Assembly: GCA_963575745.1 (NCBI GenBank)
Contig: CAUYUJ010015266.1
Location: 1-64,000, forward strand
DNA length: 64,000 nucleotides
Origin: Prorocentrum cordatum
Taxonomy: Eukaryota; Sar; Dinophyceae; Prorocentrales; Prorocentraceae
Direction of reading: 5' to 3'
Position 1 is the stretch's first letter. Each line of letters begins with the position of its first letter. The position numbers were made by a program, and so were the translations under genes. The notes below the pieces were generated by a model. It had not been told where the DNA came from. It saw only the letters and a list, made by a program, of their open reading frames with translations, and searched no databases. Below, piece by piece: positions 1 to 11,000 of this stretch.

Positions 1-50
1 AGCACGCGCAAGCTATCTGGTGTAGGGGCACCCGTAGTCTTGCAGGGGGC

Positions 51-1190
51 GTGATTGTAGCAATGTACATGAGCATTCAGGGGTATTTGAGGACGTGTGC
101 TGCCACGCAGCTTTCGGCTCATCGCTCGCGCCGCCCGCCAGGCCTCGCCATCATGTGGCGCCTTGCCTGCGGCCTGGCCCTCCCCACGCTGGCTGGAGCA
201 CACCCGTCTTCAGGCGGTGCGCCCCAGCACGGAGGAGAGGCTTTCCTGCGACATGCGGAGCGTGGGACGCTCTTCTACTTCTACCTTTACGATGACAGCA
301 TCTACAAATACGATCACAGCGCCAGTTTGGACCCGATCGTGAACAGCACCGCCGCCGCTGGTCCGTGCGGCACCGGGCCGCTGGGCGCCCCCGCGAGCGC
401 CTGGCCTGAGCAGCACCAGGGGCCCCGCCCCACGCGCTGCCCCCCTGGGACTTCGACGGCTACTACGACGTCTTCGACGAGTACCAGCATGTCTCCTACG
501 AGCACGCCCTCGTCAACTACGACACATGCATCGCAGTCGACCACCGATGTTGCCGCAGCTGAGATGACTCCTGCGTCCTCCGGCCACGCCTCGCACCGCA
601 TGCAAGTTCAGCTACGAGGGCTACCATCACTCAACATGACGCTTGCGGTCGACTGTCGTGCAGCATATCCTCGATGGTACCCTGTCCTCAGCTTGTCCTC
701 GACCGTCGTGCAGCATATCCTCGACAGGGCCGCTGGCAAGGCCCAGGCACGCAGTGGCGGCTTCAGCCCCGCTGTCGTGCCCCGCTTCAGCCCCACGAGT
801 CCCACTACCCCTCTGTGCGCCAGGGGTGAACCCGAGGAGGGCCCCGCTTTCTGGCACCTGATGAACATCCGAGCACGGCTCATACCGTGCGCCGCGGCGT
901 GGGCACCAGGCGAGGACCATCAGGACGTGTACTGGGCATGGCTCGAGGACTGCGTCCCGCACGTCCTGGCGACGCTCCATCTGCCACAGTACGACCACTT
1001 TTTCCAGGAGGATTCCGCGGAGAAAAACGACGCCCTGCGCCACCGCACCGCGTTCGACATGTGCGAGGATATCTGGCACTGAGCGGGCCCCGACAGACAG
1101 CGCACCAACCGCAACCTCACTCGTATCCAGGGCAGCCACGAGTACCCCACCCGCTACTTTGGCCTCCTTCTGGAATACAGGGCGCTCGTG
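51..1190 (+). pseudogene. LINE ORF1, N-terminal Tyr-rich part, broken
   Basis: Frame 3 is open from 51 to a TGA at 1080-1082, but the protein-like stretches jump frames. Frame 3 has a Tyr-rich run (LFYFYLYDDSIYKY, about 270-315). Frame 2 has another at 446-559 (DFDGYYDVFDEYQHVSYEH) ended by a TGA at 560-562. Frame 1 has a short third at 601-640. Frame 3 is protein-like again from about 840, and this continues past the TGA at 1080 to roughly 1190 (YPTRYFGLLLEYRALV). The region then passes into frame 2. I do not recognise the domain. The Tyr/Asp-rich character suggests one repeated module. A near-identical 24-bp direct repeat at 651 and 701 sits inside the damaged part. Confidence 0.5.
651..724 (+). 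repeat. 24-bp direct repeat pair in ORF1
   Basis: Positions 651-674 and 701-724 share 23 of 24 bases (both contain TCGTGCAGCATATCCTCGA), with starts 50 bases apart. The pair lies where the Tyr-rich reading is broken, so it may be a duplication that contributed to the damage. Confidence 0.85.
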
Positions 1191-4100
1191 CCCAGCTCGT
1201 CGGCCCTGAGGCTTTCGCGGCACCACTGCCGCCATACCTCTCACGGGCCCACGCCTTGCTGCCAAGAGGCCTCCCTCTGCCCGACCAAGACGCCCTGGCG
1301 TATCTCGCGGATGCAATCCTGCACCACCCGCCAGACCTGCAGCCGCTTGTCGAGGCGGAGCTCGCCGCGGCACCGATGGAACCGCTAAACCTACCACCGC
1401 CAGCTGGCCCCCTCGACCAGAACGCCACGTGTGACCAGCCCGCGGCCGACGCCGAACCGCTTCTGCTCCAGCACGCCGCTGCCAGCGATATCAGCAACAT
1501 ATCCCTGGACTCGTTCCACGTGTCGGACGATAGCCAGAACGACTCCATCCACGACACGGAAACCCAGGACCTCGACGGCACGACACCGCCAGGTGACACG
1601 GCCCAGCGCGACCGTGACAGCGAACCCTACACCGGGCGCCCCCTGTCGCACAGCAGTGCGCCCATCAACTCGGCCCAGGCCGACCCCAGCGCACAGCTCA
1701 GCGACGCCGAAGGCGCCACCGCCGCCGACGAGACAAGCCATTCCACTGCACTGCCAGCTCTCACCAGCCCGCGCAGTGGCGGCTCCAGCCCCGCTGCAGC
1801 ATTGGCTGGATCTGGGCGTCTTCAGACCTCAGGTGGCAGGACCCCGCCCCGCACCCTTGTCTGCCGAGCTAACGCGACTGACTCCAACTCCAGCGCCGTC
1901 GGCCACTGGCAGGCTGGCACCGACAATGATCCCATCGAGGACGCGAGCCCTGACGCCAGCGGCTCCTACGAGGCCCCGCACAGCGCAGCGGCCTCCCGAC
2001 GCTGCGGCTGTCTCATCTGCCTCGTCGTGGCCACGTATGCCATCGTGGTAGCCATGCCGTACAAGGACCAGATCGACGGGTACCTGCCGACACCGAGCCG
2101 AGACCCCAGCTACCGGCAGCGACGACGCCGTGAAGCTGCGGCACCAGGCCCACCCGTGTCCACTACGCCCCGACGCACAACGGCATACGACGCCGCGCCC
2201 GCCTTGTGGGGTATTCTCAAGTGGACCAGTGCCAAACTCAGAGACATCGTCTCGGGCGGAGCCAGCGCAGTCGGGTCTGGCCTCTGGGGTGCCCAGAAAT
2301 GGGCCAGCGGCAAACTCGGAGCTATTGCCACAGGCGGAGTGGTTTGCGGTCTTCTCCTGGTCGGCGCCAAACTTCTCGCTCAAGGAGCCGTCGGACACGT
2401 AGGAGCCCGCATCTGCGCGCGCGCCCTGGACTCACCCACGGCCCAGTGGTGCCTCCGCTGTTGCCAACCGATCAGGAGGCCGTGCGATGAGGCCACACAC
2501 ACAATGCCGCGCACGCATCCCGACGACCCCGAGAGCCAGCCCGTGCACTCTCTTCGACACCCGCTGCTACAGGAACACTATGCTGCTGCAGTTGCCGCCG
2601 CAGTCGCCGATGTCACCACCGCCACCACCGCCGCCATTGTTGAAGTCACTGCCGCGGTATCGCGAGCCTCGTCTGTCACACCACGGTCGACCAGCCCGTC
2701 CCCGCGAGACGGCCCCACAAGCGGCGCGGCCTATGGCAACCCGCCGACTCACGAAGACGCCACAGCTCAGGCCACCGACGCCGAGGCAAGTGAAACACGT
2801 GAGCGCACCCTCGACAGCCCGTGGTCCATCTTCCGACATGCAGATGCTCGTGGTTCCTCTTCCGACATGGACACCCAACCACCACGACGGCGAGCACGCT
2901 ACGCATCACCCGCCAGGCCCCAGGCGCCTCCAGGCCCTGGTACGCCCCACCCAGCCCTCAGGCCACCGACGCGCAACTTACGCAGCACCATCCAGCGCGA
3001 CCCAGCGGTCCCCGTGCCGCCGACGAGCATCCTCACCTCCCTGTACCAGAACGGCTTTGCGCTTGGTAACAGTGGCGTGACTACAGAGGACATCAAAGAC
3101 GCCCTGCGACTCTACGACCATCCTCGATTCACCCATGACCCAACGCTCCAAGCGTTGGCGCCGTGGACTGACATCATGCAGAGGCCCCCGAACCGACTCA
3201 CTTGGGTGCTGGAAGACTCGGGTGGGAACTCAGGCGAGACGATCTTCCCCTACCTCACGTGGGACCTCCGTGAACCCACCACTGACACGCCCACGGTCTT
3301 CTGGCACGGGACCCGCGGCGACCTTGCGGCTCGTCTCGCTTTCAACGGAGGTCACCTCCTGCCGGGCCCCCGCCGTGAAGCGAAGGGTCGAACCGCCACA
3401 AATGTCGGCCGCACGTACGTGAGTGTGCACCCGTCGCTGGCCGCGTGGTACGCGGTGCCGCCTCACCCGCCCTGCAGCCTCGAAGACGACACCCTCGCCT
3501 GGGGACCCATCGCGCTCTGGATGTGCGAGGCTACCAAACCGCCGCGCGGTGAGAACTGGCACAACTTCGTGAAAGGGGAGGCTCACGGAGCGCGCCTCAT
3601 CTACCCACGGGTCCTGGGCCTCCTCATCCGCATGGACTGGTGTGCCCCCACCGAAGCTGCCTCCAGGTGCCGTGCCCTACCACACACCTATGGCATGGGC
3701 GACTGTGCGCACGCCCTCCACATTGCCGGCTTCGATCACCCAGACCTCCGCGAGGCGGCTGAAGCCCGCGACCAGGAAGCAAACACCTGGCGCCGGCTGG
3801 ACACCGCGGCAGCGTGGCCACCGCCGCAGGCACTATACTCGCCAGAGGCAGCGCGAGCATGGGCTACACAGCACTACGACACCGAAGCAGCCACCAGGGC
3901 CGACCCCAACCAGCCCCGTCCGCGCGCCTCGCTTCGCAAGCTCCAGCTGGACCCGCAGCCACTGATCGACCTGGTGTACACCGGCTTGCAGGCCGTTCCC
4001 GTGCGGGGGCAGTCCGTCGTACGAGCGCCGCGCCCCAGCGGCTCCAGCCCTGGGGCCGCGTCTGGCCCATCGCACACCTATCAGCCAGGTGCCGCCCTGG

Positions 4101-4590
4101 GACACAGTCCAGACCGCTCATCGACGACATCGGGAGCCGACGACCGCCGTGCGCCGTCCCTCATCAGCGCGGCCGCCGCCCTCGCCCGAGGCCATGCCCG
4201 CTCACGGCGATCCGCCTCGCGTTCGTCACGGCAGAGCGGCGGAAACTCCACCTCTCACAGCAGCGACATCGAGACGTGGGAGCACATCGAGACGGAAGAG
4301 GAGCCGACCGCCTACCACGTCCTCGCCTTCCACGTCCGCGATGTGCGGGCCCGTGTGAACGCCCCTGGCGTCGAGGTCTGGCTTGACCCGGGCGAGCATC
4401 ACGATGGCGCCTACCTACCGTGGGGGGCGACCGTTGTGGGCCACCGCGTTATTGACCCTGCGGTTGCGGGTCGCGATGGCTGGGTCATCCTTCACCACGA
4501 CCATGGCGATACCACTACCAGGCTCTGGGCACCGACCCAAGTCCACGTCAAGGCGGACGACACTTGGCGCACGGTCATGATCCAGCGGAC
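887..4590 (+). pseudogene. LINE ORF1 central part: membrane segments and ART-like HGT region
   Basis: This is the frame-2 part of ORF1; frame 2 stays open to 5374, but the protein-like reading leaves it near 4590. An acidic Pro/Ser-rich start is followed by a hydrophobic segment at nt 2001-2062 (CLICLVVATYAIVVAM). Two related units follow, LWGILKWTSAKL (about 2203) and LWGAQKWASGKL (2282), and a second hydrophobic segment lies at 2319-2381. After a low-complexity linker comes a globular part, about nt 3000-3700, with FWHGTR (His codon 3305) and, 37 residues later, RTYVSVHPSLAAWYA (Tyr codons 3416 and 3449). This matches the His...Tyr spacing of ADP-ribosyltransferase folds (PARP/Tpt1 type). 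A third catalytic residue could not be assigned. The combination is unusual for a LINE ORF1; the function is unknown. Confidence 0.55.
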
Positions 4591-6345
4591 CTGGGGCCCC
4601 AGTGGATCGAGCGCCATGCTGACGACGCTCGCCTCCCCGCGGAGGTGGTCCGCACTACAGGCCAGTCCTGGTTCGCCGACGTCTGGCCCTTGTGGGATCG
4701 ACCCCGACCCCACCCAGACGACGCAGTCACCGACGAGCAAGCGTTCCCGCCCCTACCAGGACGCTGGACTTGCCTACAGTGCCGATTCCAATGCTGTCAG
4801 TATTGTGCTGCCCGCCGCAACGCGCAGCTCGGCACCTCGGGCCAACCAACGTGCCCGGACTGCTCCCTCAGCGGACTACGTGCACCTATGGACTGGTCCA
4901 CGGACTACTCTTGCAACAGCTGGACGTGTGCGTACAGCACCGACAACAGGGACTCCGACACATGCTGCCTCTCCAGCAGATGCCCGCATCCGCCTCGTCC
5001 GCACAGCCTGTTCGACGTCCGTGCCACAGGGATGCCTCCGCACATCCTCGCCCGCCAATACGGCAACGCGCCAGCCCAGCACGACCTCAAGGAACCCCCC
5101 CGAGCGCCTTCAGGCCCCGGGGGGGAGCCTCCGCAACCAGGCCAAGCAGGATACCAGGGTCAATGGTATCTACCACCGAGGCCGCGTCGCGTCCTCAAGC
5201 AGGGATTGCCCGACGGCACGAGGCGGCCACCAGGGTTCACAGGAACGGGGATGCCTGAAGACCCGTCTCCCGACCAACCGCTGTGGAAGGAAGGCTACGT
5301 GCTCTTCGGCCCTCACCAGGCCCTCAAGGAGGATTTCATCTTCAACAAAGCGGTCCGCCGACCTTACTCCCTAGCCATCACCAACATGCACAGGGATCGT
5401 GTCACAGTCAGGACCGTCTGCGAGTCTATCGCCGAGCGCATCCACACTACCCGCACGCGCTGGCGAGATGTGGTACTGTACTGGGATGCCGAGGGCGGCC
5501 CTGGGCCTCAAGCTCTCGACTACGACATGCGCCTCTGTGACGCCATGGTGAGTCGTGCCACGACCGAAGCCGAGTTGAACCACGACCGCAGCAACCGTGG
5601 TAGTTTCTGTCTCTATGGACCGGCGCACCAGCGGGCTGTGAACATCACGGAGCTCCCCGAGCCGCAGAACATTGACTTCGTGGAGCATGTACGGCGCTAC
5701 TCACCCGTCGGGGAGACTTACCCAGACCATGCCTTCGAGCACGTCTATCAGGGCTGGCGGCGGCCCGACGTGCCGCCCATCCTCCCCGACACCCGCCCGC
5801 TCTCGAGAGCCGACCAGCAGCGCTACCAACAGCACCAGCAGCGCACCCAGCAGCGCGACCAACGCGACGCAGGTCAGCCGAGCACGCCACGCAACCGCTC
5901 TCCCGCGCGCGTCCCGACAGGCGACAGCGCGGTGTACGGCGGGGGCGCCGCCTATCACCGTGGCCCCATTGGTGCCAGGCCCGCGGCGGCAGGAGCATCC
6001 GCCTCCAGCTACGGCCACGCCCCCCACGCCAGGGTGCACCCAGCGGTCGTCGGCTACCCGCGTGCACTCGGGCAGGCTCCCCCACGGGCCACCTCGCCCG
6101 TGCCGGGGTCCACGCGTGCCTGGGGCCATTACCCAGGCCGCCACGACAGCACCGCCAGCAACCAGCCCGCAGTGGCACCCCCTGCGGCTTCCAGCCCAGG
6201 GGGCTGCACCAAGCCGTGGCAGGACAGGGCGCCCCGAAGGATGGCGCGAGGCGAACGTGCGTGCCTGGCAACCGCGCCAACACACGCCCCCGCCAAACGT
6301 GGCCGCAGCGCTGCGCCCTGCCCAGGCAAAACCTGCCCCCCCTGA
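4564..6345 (+). pseudogene. LINE ORF1, Cys-cluster part
   Basis: The protein-like reading moves from frame 2 to frame 1 near 4580-4600 and stays there to about 6200, although frame 1 is open to 6345. Visible is a dense Cys cluster at nt 4771-4862 with the pattern C-x2-C-x3-CC-x2-C-x15-C-x2-C, probably zinc-binding. A second globular block runs at about 5280-5800 (EGYVLFGPHQALKEDFIF, then RRPYSLAITNMHRDRVTV). A Gln/Arg/Pro-rich low-complexity tail follows. ORF1 proteins of LINEs commonly bind nucleic acid through zinc knuckles, so an RNA-binding role is plausible but inferred. The frame leaves for frame 2 near 6200-6235. Confidence 0.5.
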
Positions 6346-7009
6346 GCGCGAGCGGCAGCCGCTCGTCCCGCTCGTCCTCACGCACACCCAGGCGCACCAC
6401 AGCGCCTCCCCGCGGCACAGCGAGGGTAGTGCCCACCACGTCAGCCCCCGGCCCGACGCCGTCGACCCTGACCAGGCTGCAGCCTCGGCGGCGGGCGGCA
6501 CAGGCGGCTCCCGCCCGCCCAGCCCAACACCCTGCGCAGCGCCGATCCGCTCCCCGAGCAGGGCGGACTCTGCGCGCGCTAACGCCCAGGTGGCCTCGCC
6601 ACGTGACCGCCGCACGGGCGGGCGCGTCCCGCGCAGCCGGTCCCACAGCCGCCACAGCTCGCGCAAGCCCCCTGGGAGCTCCGCGAGCTCGCCGCCCCGC
6701 GAGACTCAGGCTGACGGCCAAGCCTCCGAGGTGGTGCCACGTTTCGGTGCCAGCGCCATCGAACCTGGCCAGGTCGACCTCGAGCCGACGCCGTCCACGG
6801 ACCAGGAGCTGCCACCGCCCACCCGCGTTGTCGTCGCCTTCGACGAGGCGCCGACCTTCGACCCCTTCAAGCACAAGTACTCCGTCAAGGGCCTCGCGGC
6901 GGGCTTCGGCGGCGGCTCACCGCTGCCCCCTCTGAGCCACGGCGGCGGCCCCGCCGCCTCAGCCGCTGCCGCGGCAGCGGCAGCCCCGCGTGGAGTCAGC
7001 CCTGTCCGC
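6220..7009 (+). pseudogene. LINE ORF1, Pro/Ser/Arg-rich part
   Basis: Frame 2 becomes the protein-like frame again from about 6220 and reads through SR-like sequence (GGRVPRSRSHSRHSSRKP). A short conserved-looking stretch near 6820-6900 contains PTRVVVAFDEAPTFDPFKHK. The reading then enters an Ala run and APRGVSPVR at the first copy of a 25-bp tandem duplication. Because 25 is not a multiple of three, the second copy pushes the reading into frame 3. The frame-2 stop at 7118-7120 is therefore a consequence of the duplication. Confidence 0.45.
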
Positions 7010-7034
7010 CCCGCGTGGAGTCAGCCCTGTCCGC
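6985..7034 (+). repeat. 25-bp perfect tandem duplication, frame-shifting
   Basis: Positions 6985-7009 and 7010-7034 are identical (both begin CCCGCGTGGAGTCAGCC). Both copies encode the end of APRGVSPVR, one in frame 2 and one in frame 3, which shows the original single-copy frame directly. Confidence 0.95.
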
Positions 7035-7601
7035 AACGCGTGCCTCACGGCAGCGGGCATGGACGAGGCTCAGCGCCAGGCCACCGACCGCGCCGCTCGC
7101 CACGCCCAGCTAGTGGCTGACGCGCTGGCAGGGCGTGCGCCGCCGCAGCCACAGGGCCCACCGCCCGAGGCGAGCGCGGAGGGTGCACACGAACAAGCTG
7201 TTCCAGCTGATGCTGCTCATCACGGCACTGACGGGGCGGGCGCGCCGCCGCAGGACGGACCAGCGGTGTCGCGTGCGCAGTATTTGCGCGCGCGCTGCGC
7301 CGCTGCCGCGCCGAGCTGCCGCCGCTGGCTTGCTTTTGCTCTTGAGCTCGGCAGGGCGGATCGAGGAGTCGCCTCCCTCTCCCCCTGCTGCCGTCTCACC
7401 TCTCCCCCCTCCGTCCCCCACGGTACAGGAGTGAGGAGGATTTTTCGAGGCAGTTTTGCCGACGTTTATGAACCCCCCCCCGGCGCAGCGTCGACCATGC
7501 CTTGCCTATACTTTTGGCCCGACGGCGGCTTCAGCCCCGTCCAAGCCAATCTGCCGCGACGCCATGAGCTCCTACTGTGGCCAAGCCTTCTACCTGGGTG
7601 A
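7010..7601 (+). pseudogene. LINE ORF1, C-terminal part after the duplication
   Basis: Frame 3 continues the reading after the 25-bp duplication: APRGVSPVR appears again and is followed by an Ala/Gln-rich segment (GMDEAQRQATDRAARHAQLV). Later comes a moderately hydrophobic stretch (SCRRWLAFALELGRAD). Frame 3 stops at 7599-7601 and overlaps the start of the endonuclease frame at 7456, so ORF1 and ORF2 overlap or abut, as in many LINEs. No domain is recognised. Confidence 0.4.
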
Positions 7602-8095
7602 CGGCCAGGCTGCCCTCCACCGTGCGGGGCGTGCTAACCCCAGCTCCACCGACGGAGATGGGCCAGGTCGCTCCATCCACCTCGTCAGCCTCAACATCAC
7701 GAGTCTCCCAGCGAACTGGCCAACCATCACCGCTCTAGGTGTCGACCACAACGCCGCAGTCATAGCACTGCAGGAGACCCGACATGCCAAGCCTACCAGG
7801 CAAGCCATCGCTACCAACGCCGCCAATCCACACCACGGAGGATACCAGGCCAGTCTGGGACCTGACCTGGATCTGGCGCGTGCTCAGCGCAAAGCTGCTC
7901 ACGGTGGCACGGACCACACGGTCGAGGGCAACACCGGCGCCTCGGGTGGGGTCGCCATCCTCTCTAAGGACGCCATCGTCGACTCCACCGTCGACGACAC
8001 GACCTGCGCCACCCTCAAGGCGATGGCACGAGGCCTTCCTCCCGCTCTGCACCCAGCACCGCCGCAGGCGACGACGAAACAACCACGGTCCCGCT
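7456..8095 (+). pseudogene. LINE ORF2, N-terminal half of APE-type endonuclease
   Basis: Frame 1 from 7456 carries the first half of an endonuclease/exonuclease/phosphatase (EEP) domain. The Asn motif SLNITSL lies at about 7687-7707 and the metal-binding Glu in LQETRH at 7768-7785, followed by GGVAILSKDAIV. Such an enzyme nicks target DNA to prime reverse transcription. The second half of the same domain is in frame 2, so a frame change must lie between about 8030 and 8095. Frame 1 itself runs out at 8163. The in-frame ATG at 7456 and a second at 7564 are both possible starts. Confidence 0.7.
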
Positions 8096-11000
8096 GGGAT
8101 CTACATTGCGAGCCTCTACGGGGTCGCTGGAGGGGACAGCACCGATTTGTTTCGGCTTGCTGATTGCGCCGCCGCGAGGGTCGGCTCAGCCCCGTATTTC
8201 ATTTGCATGGACGCCAACACGAACATCGACGACAATCCACATCTGCTGCACATGATGCAGCACGGATGGTTTAACGTCGCTGAAGGCACACCAGACCACA
8301 CCATGCACACATATGGCAATATCCCTGACTGGGACCGCGTCACCAAGTGCCCCCGCACTTCGCGCATCGATTATATCATCGCCAACCAAGCTGCGCGATC
8401 CCTTGTCACCGACTTCTGCTATCTGCGTGACTTGCCAGCGAAGTCCCATGTTGGCCTGCAGGTCACACTCGACCTTAGCCGCCTCGATCACACGGCCCCA
8501 CGCCTTCTGGCCCCCACGCCTTACCCTCCAAACGACGGAGCTCATGAGGACCACGAACTTCAGGCATTAGGGACCCTCATCGCAGGACGATACCACGACC
8601 GCATGGAGCAGGCTGACACACGCGACGATGTGGAACGCATGTTCGCCCTGGCAAACGAGGCCAGCCATGAGTACCATCTCACCCGGCTGCGGGACCTGCC
8701 GCCCCCACCGCCAGACCACCCAAAAAAGAAGGCCCCTACCATGCACGGGCTCACACCCACGTTCGAGGAGCGACCCGCCGTCCCCCGCGCCTTTCCCACC
8801 TACGGAGCTTCCACGATTCACATGAACCGCCTTCGCAAGCTCCATCGGCAACTTTGCGAGCTTCGCTTCATCGGACAGCACCATCATATGGACTGCCGTG
8901 CTATCCCGCCGCACCTGGCGCAACGCATCGACTGCACGTGGACCGCGGCCCGCCTTCTCTGCCACAAGCTGCGCCCCACGGCCCTCCTGGCCTTTCCTGA
9001 CGCCTGGACCCCCGACGTGCCAGCACCACGCGGAGAGCACCTAGATCGTCTGATCCAAAACCTAGACTCGGAGCTGGCGCGACGTGCAAACCGAGCCAAA
9101 GCTGAACGCATCAAGATCTGGGCTGAGGGTGTCCGCGAGCCAAGCGGGCGAAAGGCGGCCATATACGCACGGGCTGCCGACTGCTCGCCCACGGCGTATC
9201 TCCGCACGCCTACCACTCCCGACGATGCACAGCTCCACTGCGACACCACCGCCTTCAACCCTGACCAAGCTAGCACGGACGATAGTGACGCCGACACCGA
9301 CGCCGGCGGCTTCAGCCCCAGCGACGGTAGTTCGCTCGACACGGACAACGACGACGGCCACACTCGTGGCCCACCACCTGCCCAGGTTCCCGACGCCCTC
9401 CCCGCCAACGCTATTGTTGCCAACACCAAAGACATGCTTAAGCTCATGGTCGACACCTGGGAGCCCATCTTGGGCAGGTACCGCGCTCGCGCGGGCCATG
9501 ACGCCGAAGCTATGCCGACGTGGGCGGACTTCTACGACGAATACCGCCAAGAGCTGCCTACGCCATCACCAGCAGCCCCCTTCCACCTCACCGACGACCA
9601 ACTCATCCACTTCATTCGCACCCGTTCACCGCGCCGCGCGGGGGGACTCGACGGCTGGACAACTAAGGAGGCTAAGGAGTTACCCGACGACATCCTTCGC
9701 CTCTTCGCCAGCGTCTTACGTGCTATGCAACGCACTGGCACCATCCCCGAGCCCCTCCTGCACGTGCCAAACCCGTGCCTCCGAAAAGGCCGAGGGGAAC
9801 TCCCGACGGACCAACGACTTCTCTCGGTTCTTTCCGTGTGGATGTATGCGTGGGAAGCGCCGGCCTACCGTAGCCTCACGACCTGGCGGCAAGGATGGAC
9901 CCATGCCACGAGCTTCGGCGCTGTTCCCAAAGCCACCATTGGGGATGTCAGCACCTCTCTCGCCCTGCGCATCGAACACGCCAGGACTTTACTCCTCCCC
10001 TTAGCTGGAGCTGCCCTTGACCGACAGAAGTGCTTCGACTACCTCATCACGGACATCTGTCTAAACCTTGCGCTGCACGCGGGGTGTCCACAAGACATCG
10101 TTACTGTCCGCCGAAATTTCTACAGACACCACAAACGCTACATCCGCATGAACGGAGCGTACTCCAGGGACCTGGCCAGGACAAACGGTCACCTCCAGGG
10201 CAGCTCGTGGTCCCTGGATGACATCAAGCTGCTCATGTGCGTGTGGACAAAGAGGCAGCACCGATACGTTCCTCGATCACTCAGCACTACCTTCGTTGAC
10301 GACAGCAACTCCACTACCCACACCGCTTCTGAGCTGCAGAAATCTCTCGACGAAACCGCCAAGTTTGATCGATTCTCAGGTCAACGCATTCACCCTGGTA
10401 AAGTGGCAGGGTGGGCGCTCACCGACGAGCTTCACGCCGCCGTTACCCAGCTCACACTGGCGGATCGCCCCCTACGTGTGGTCGATTCCTTCAAGCTCGT
10501 CGGGAGTTACATCAACGCAGAGGCAGCGCCGGCTCCAGCCGCGCTTAACCTCACGGCCACCGCAGACGCCCGTGTACGGAGGGCGACTATCCGCCTGCCG
10601 CGCATTGGCAAGCTCCCGTCGCCGATGCTTATCAAGGCGCGGCACGCCCGATCCCTGGCTGCCAGCGTCTGCACCACGGGCACCGACATTCAAGCACCAT
10701 CAGGCCCAGCCAAGACTGCCTACAACCACGCCCTCAAGGCGGCTATCCGCCCCAAGGGGAACAAGTGGGTCGAGTTCTGGACTCTCATGGCCGTGTGCGT
10801 GCCGGGACACGCCCTTGAGATCGACGCCATCACGCAGCGTGAAGCATTCCTGTGCCTGCGGCGACAGGTTAACCGCGACGTTACACTCTGCGGGCTCGCC
10901 AGAGACCTCCAACACCACGTCCAGACCCTGTTTGGTGGAGGACCCGTCGGACGACTCGTCCAGTCGCTCCAGCAGCTCCGATGGACCTGGCCCACATTTG

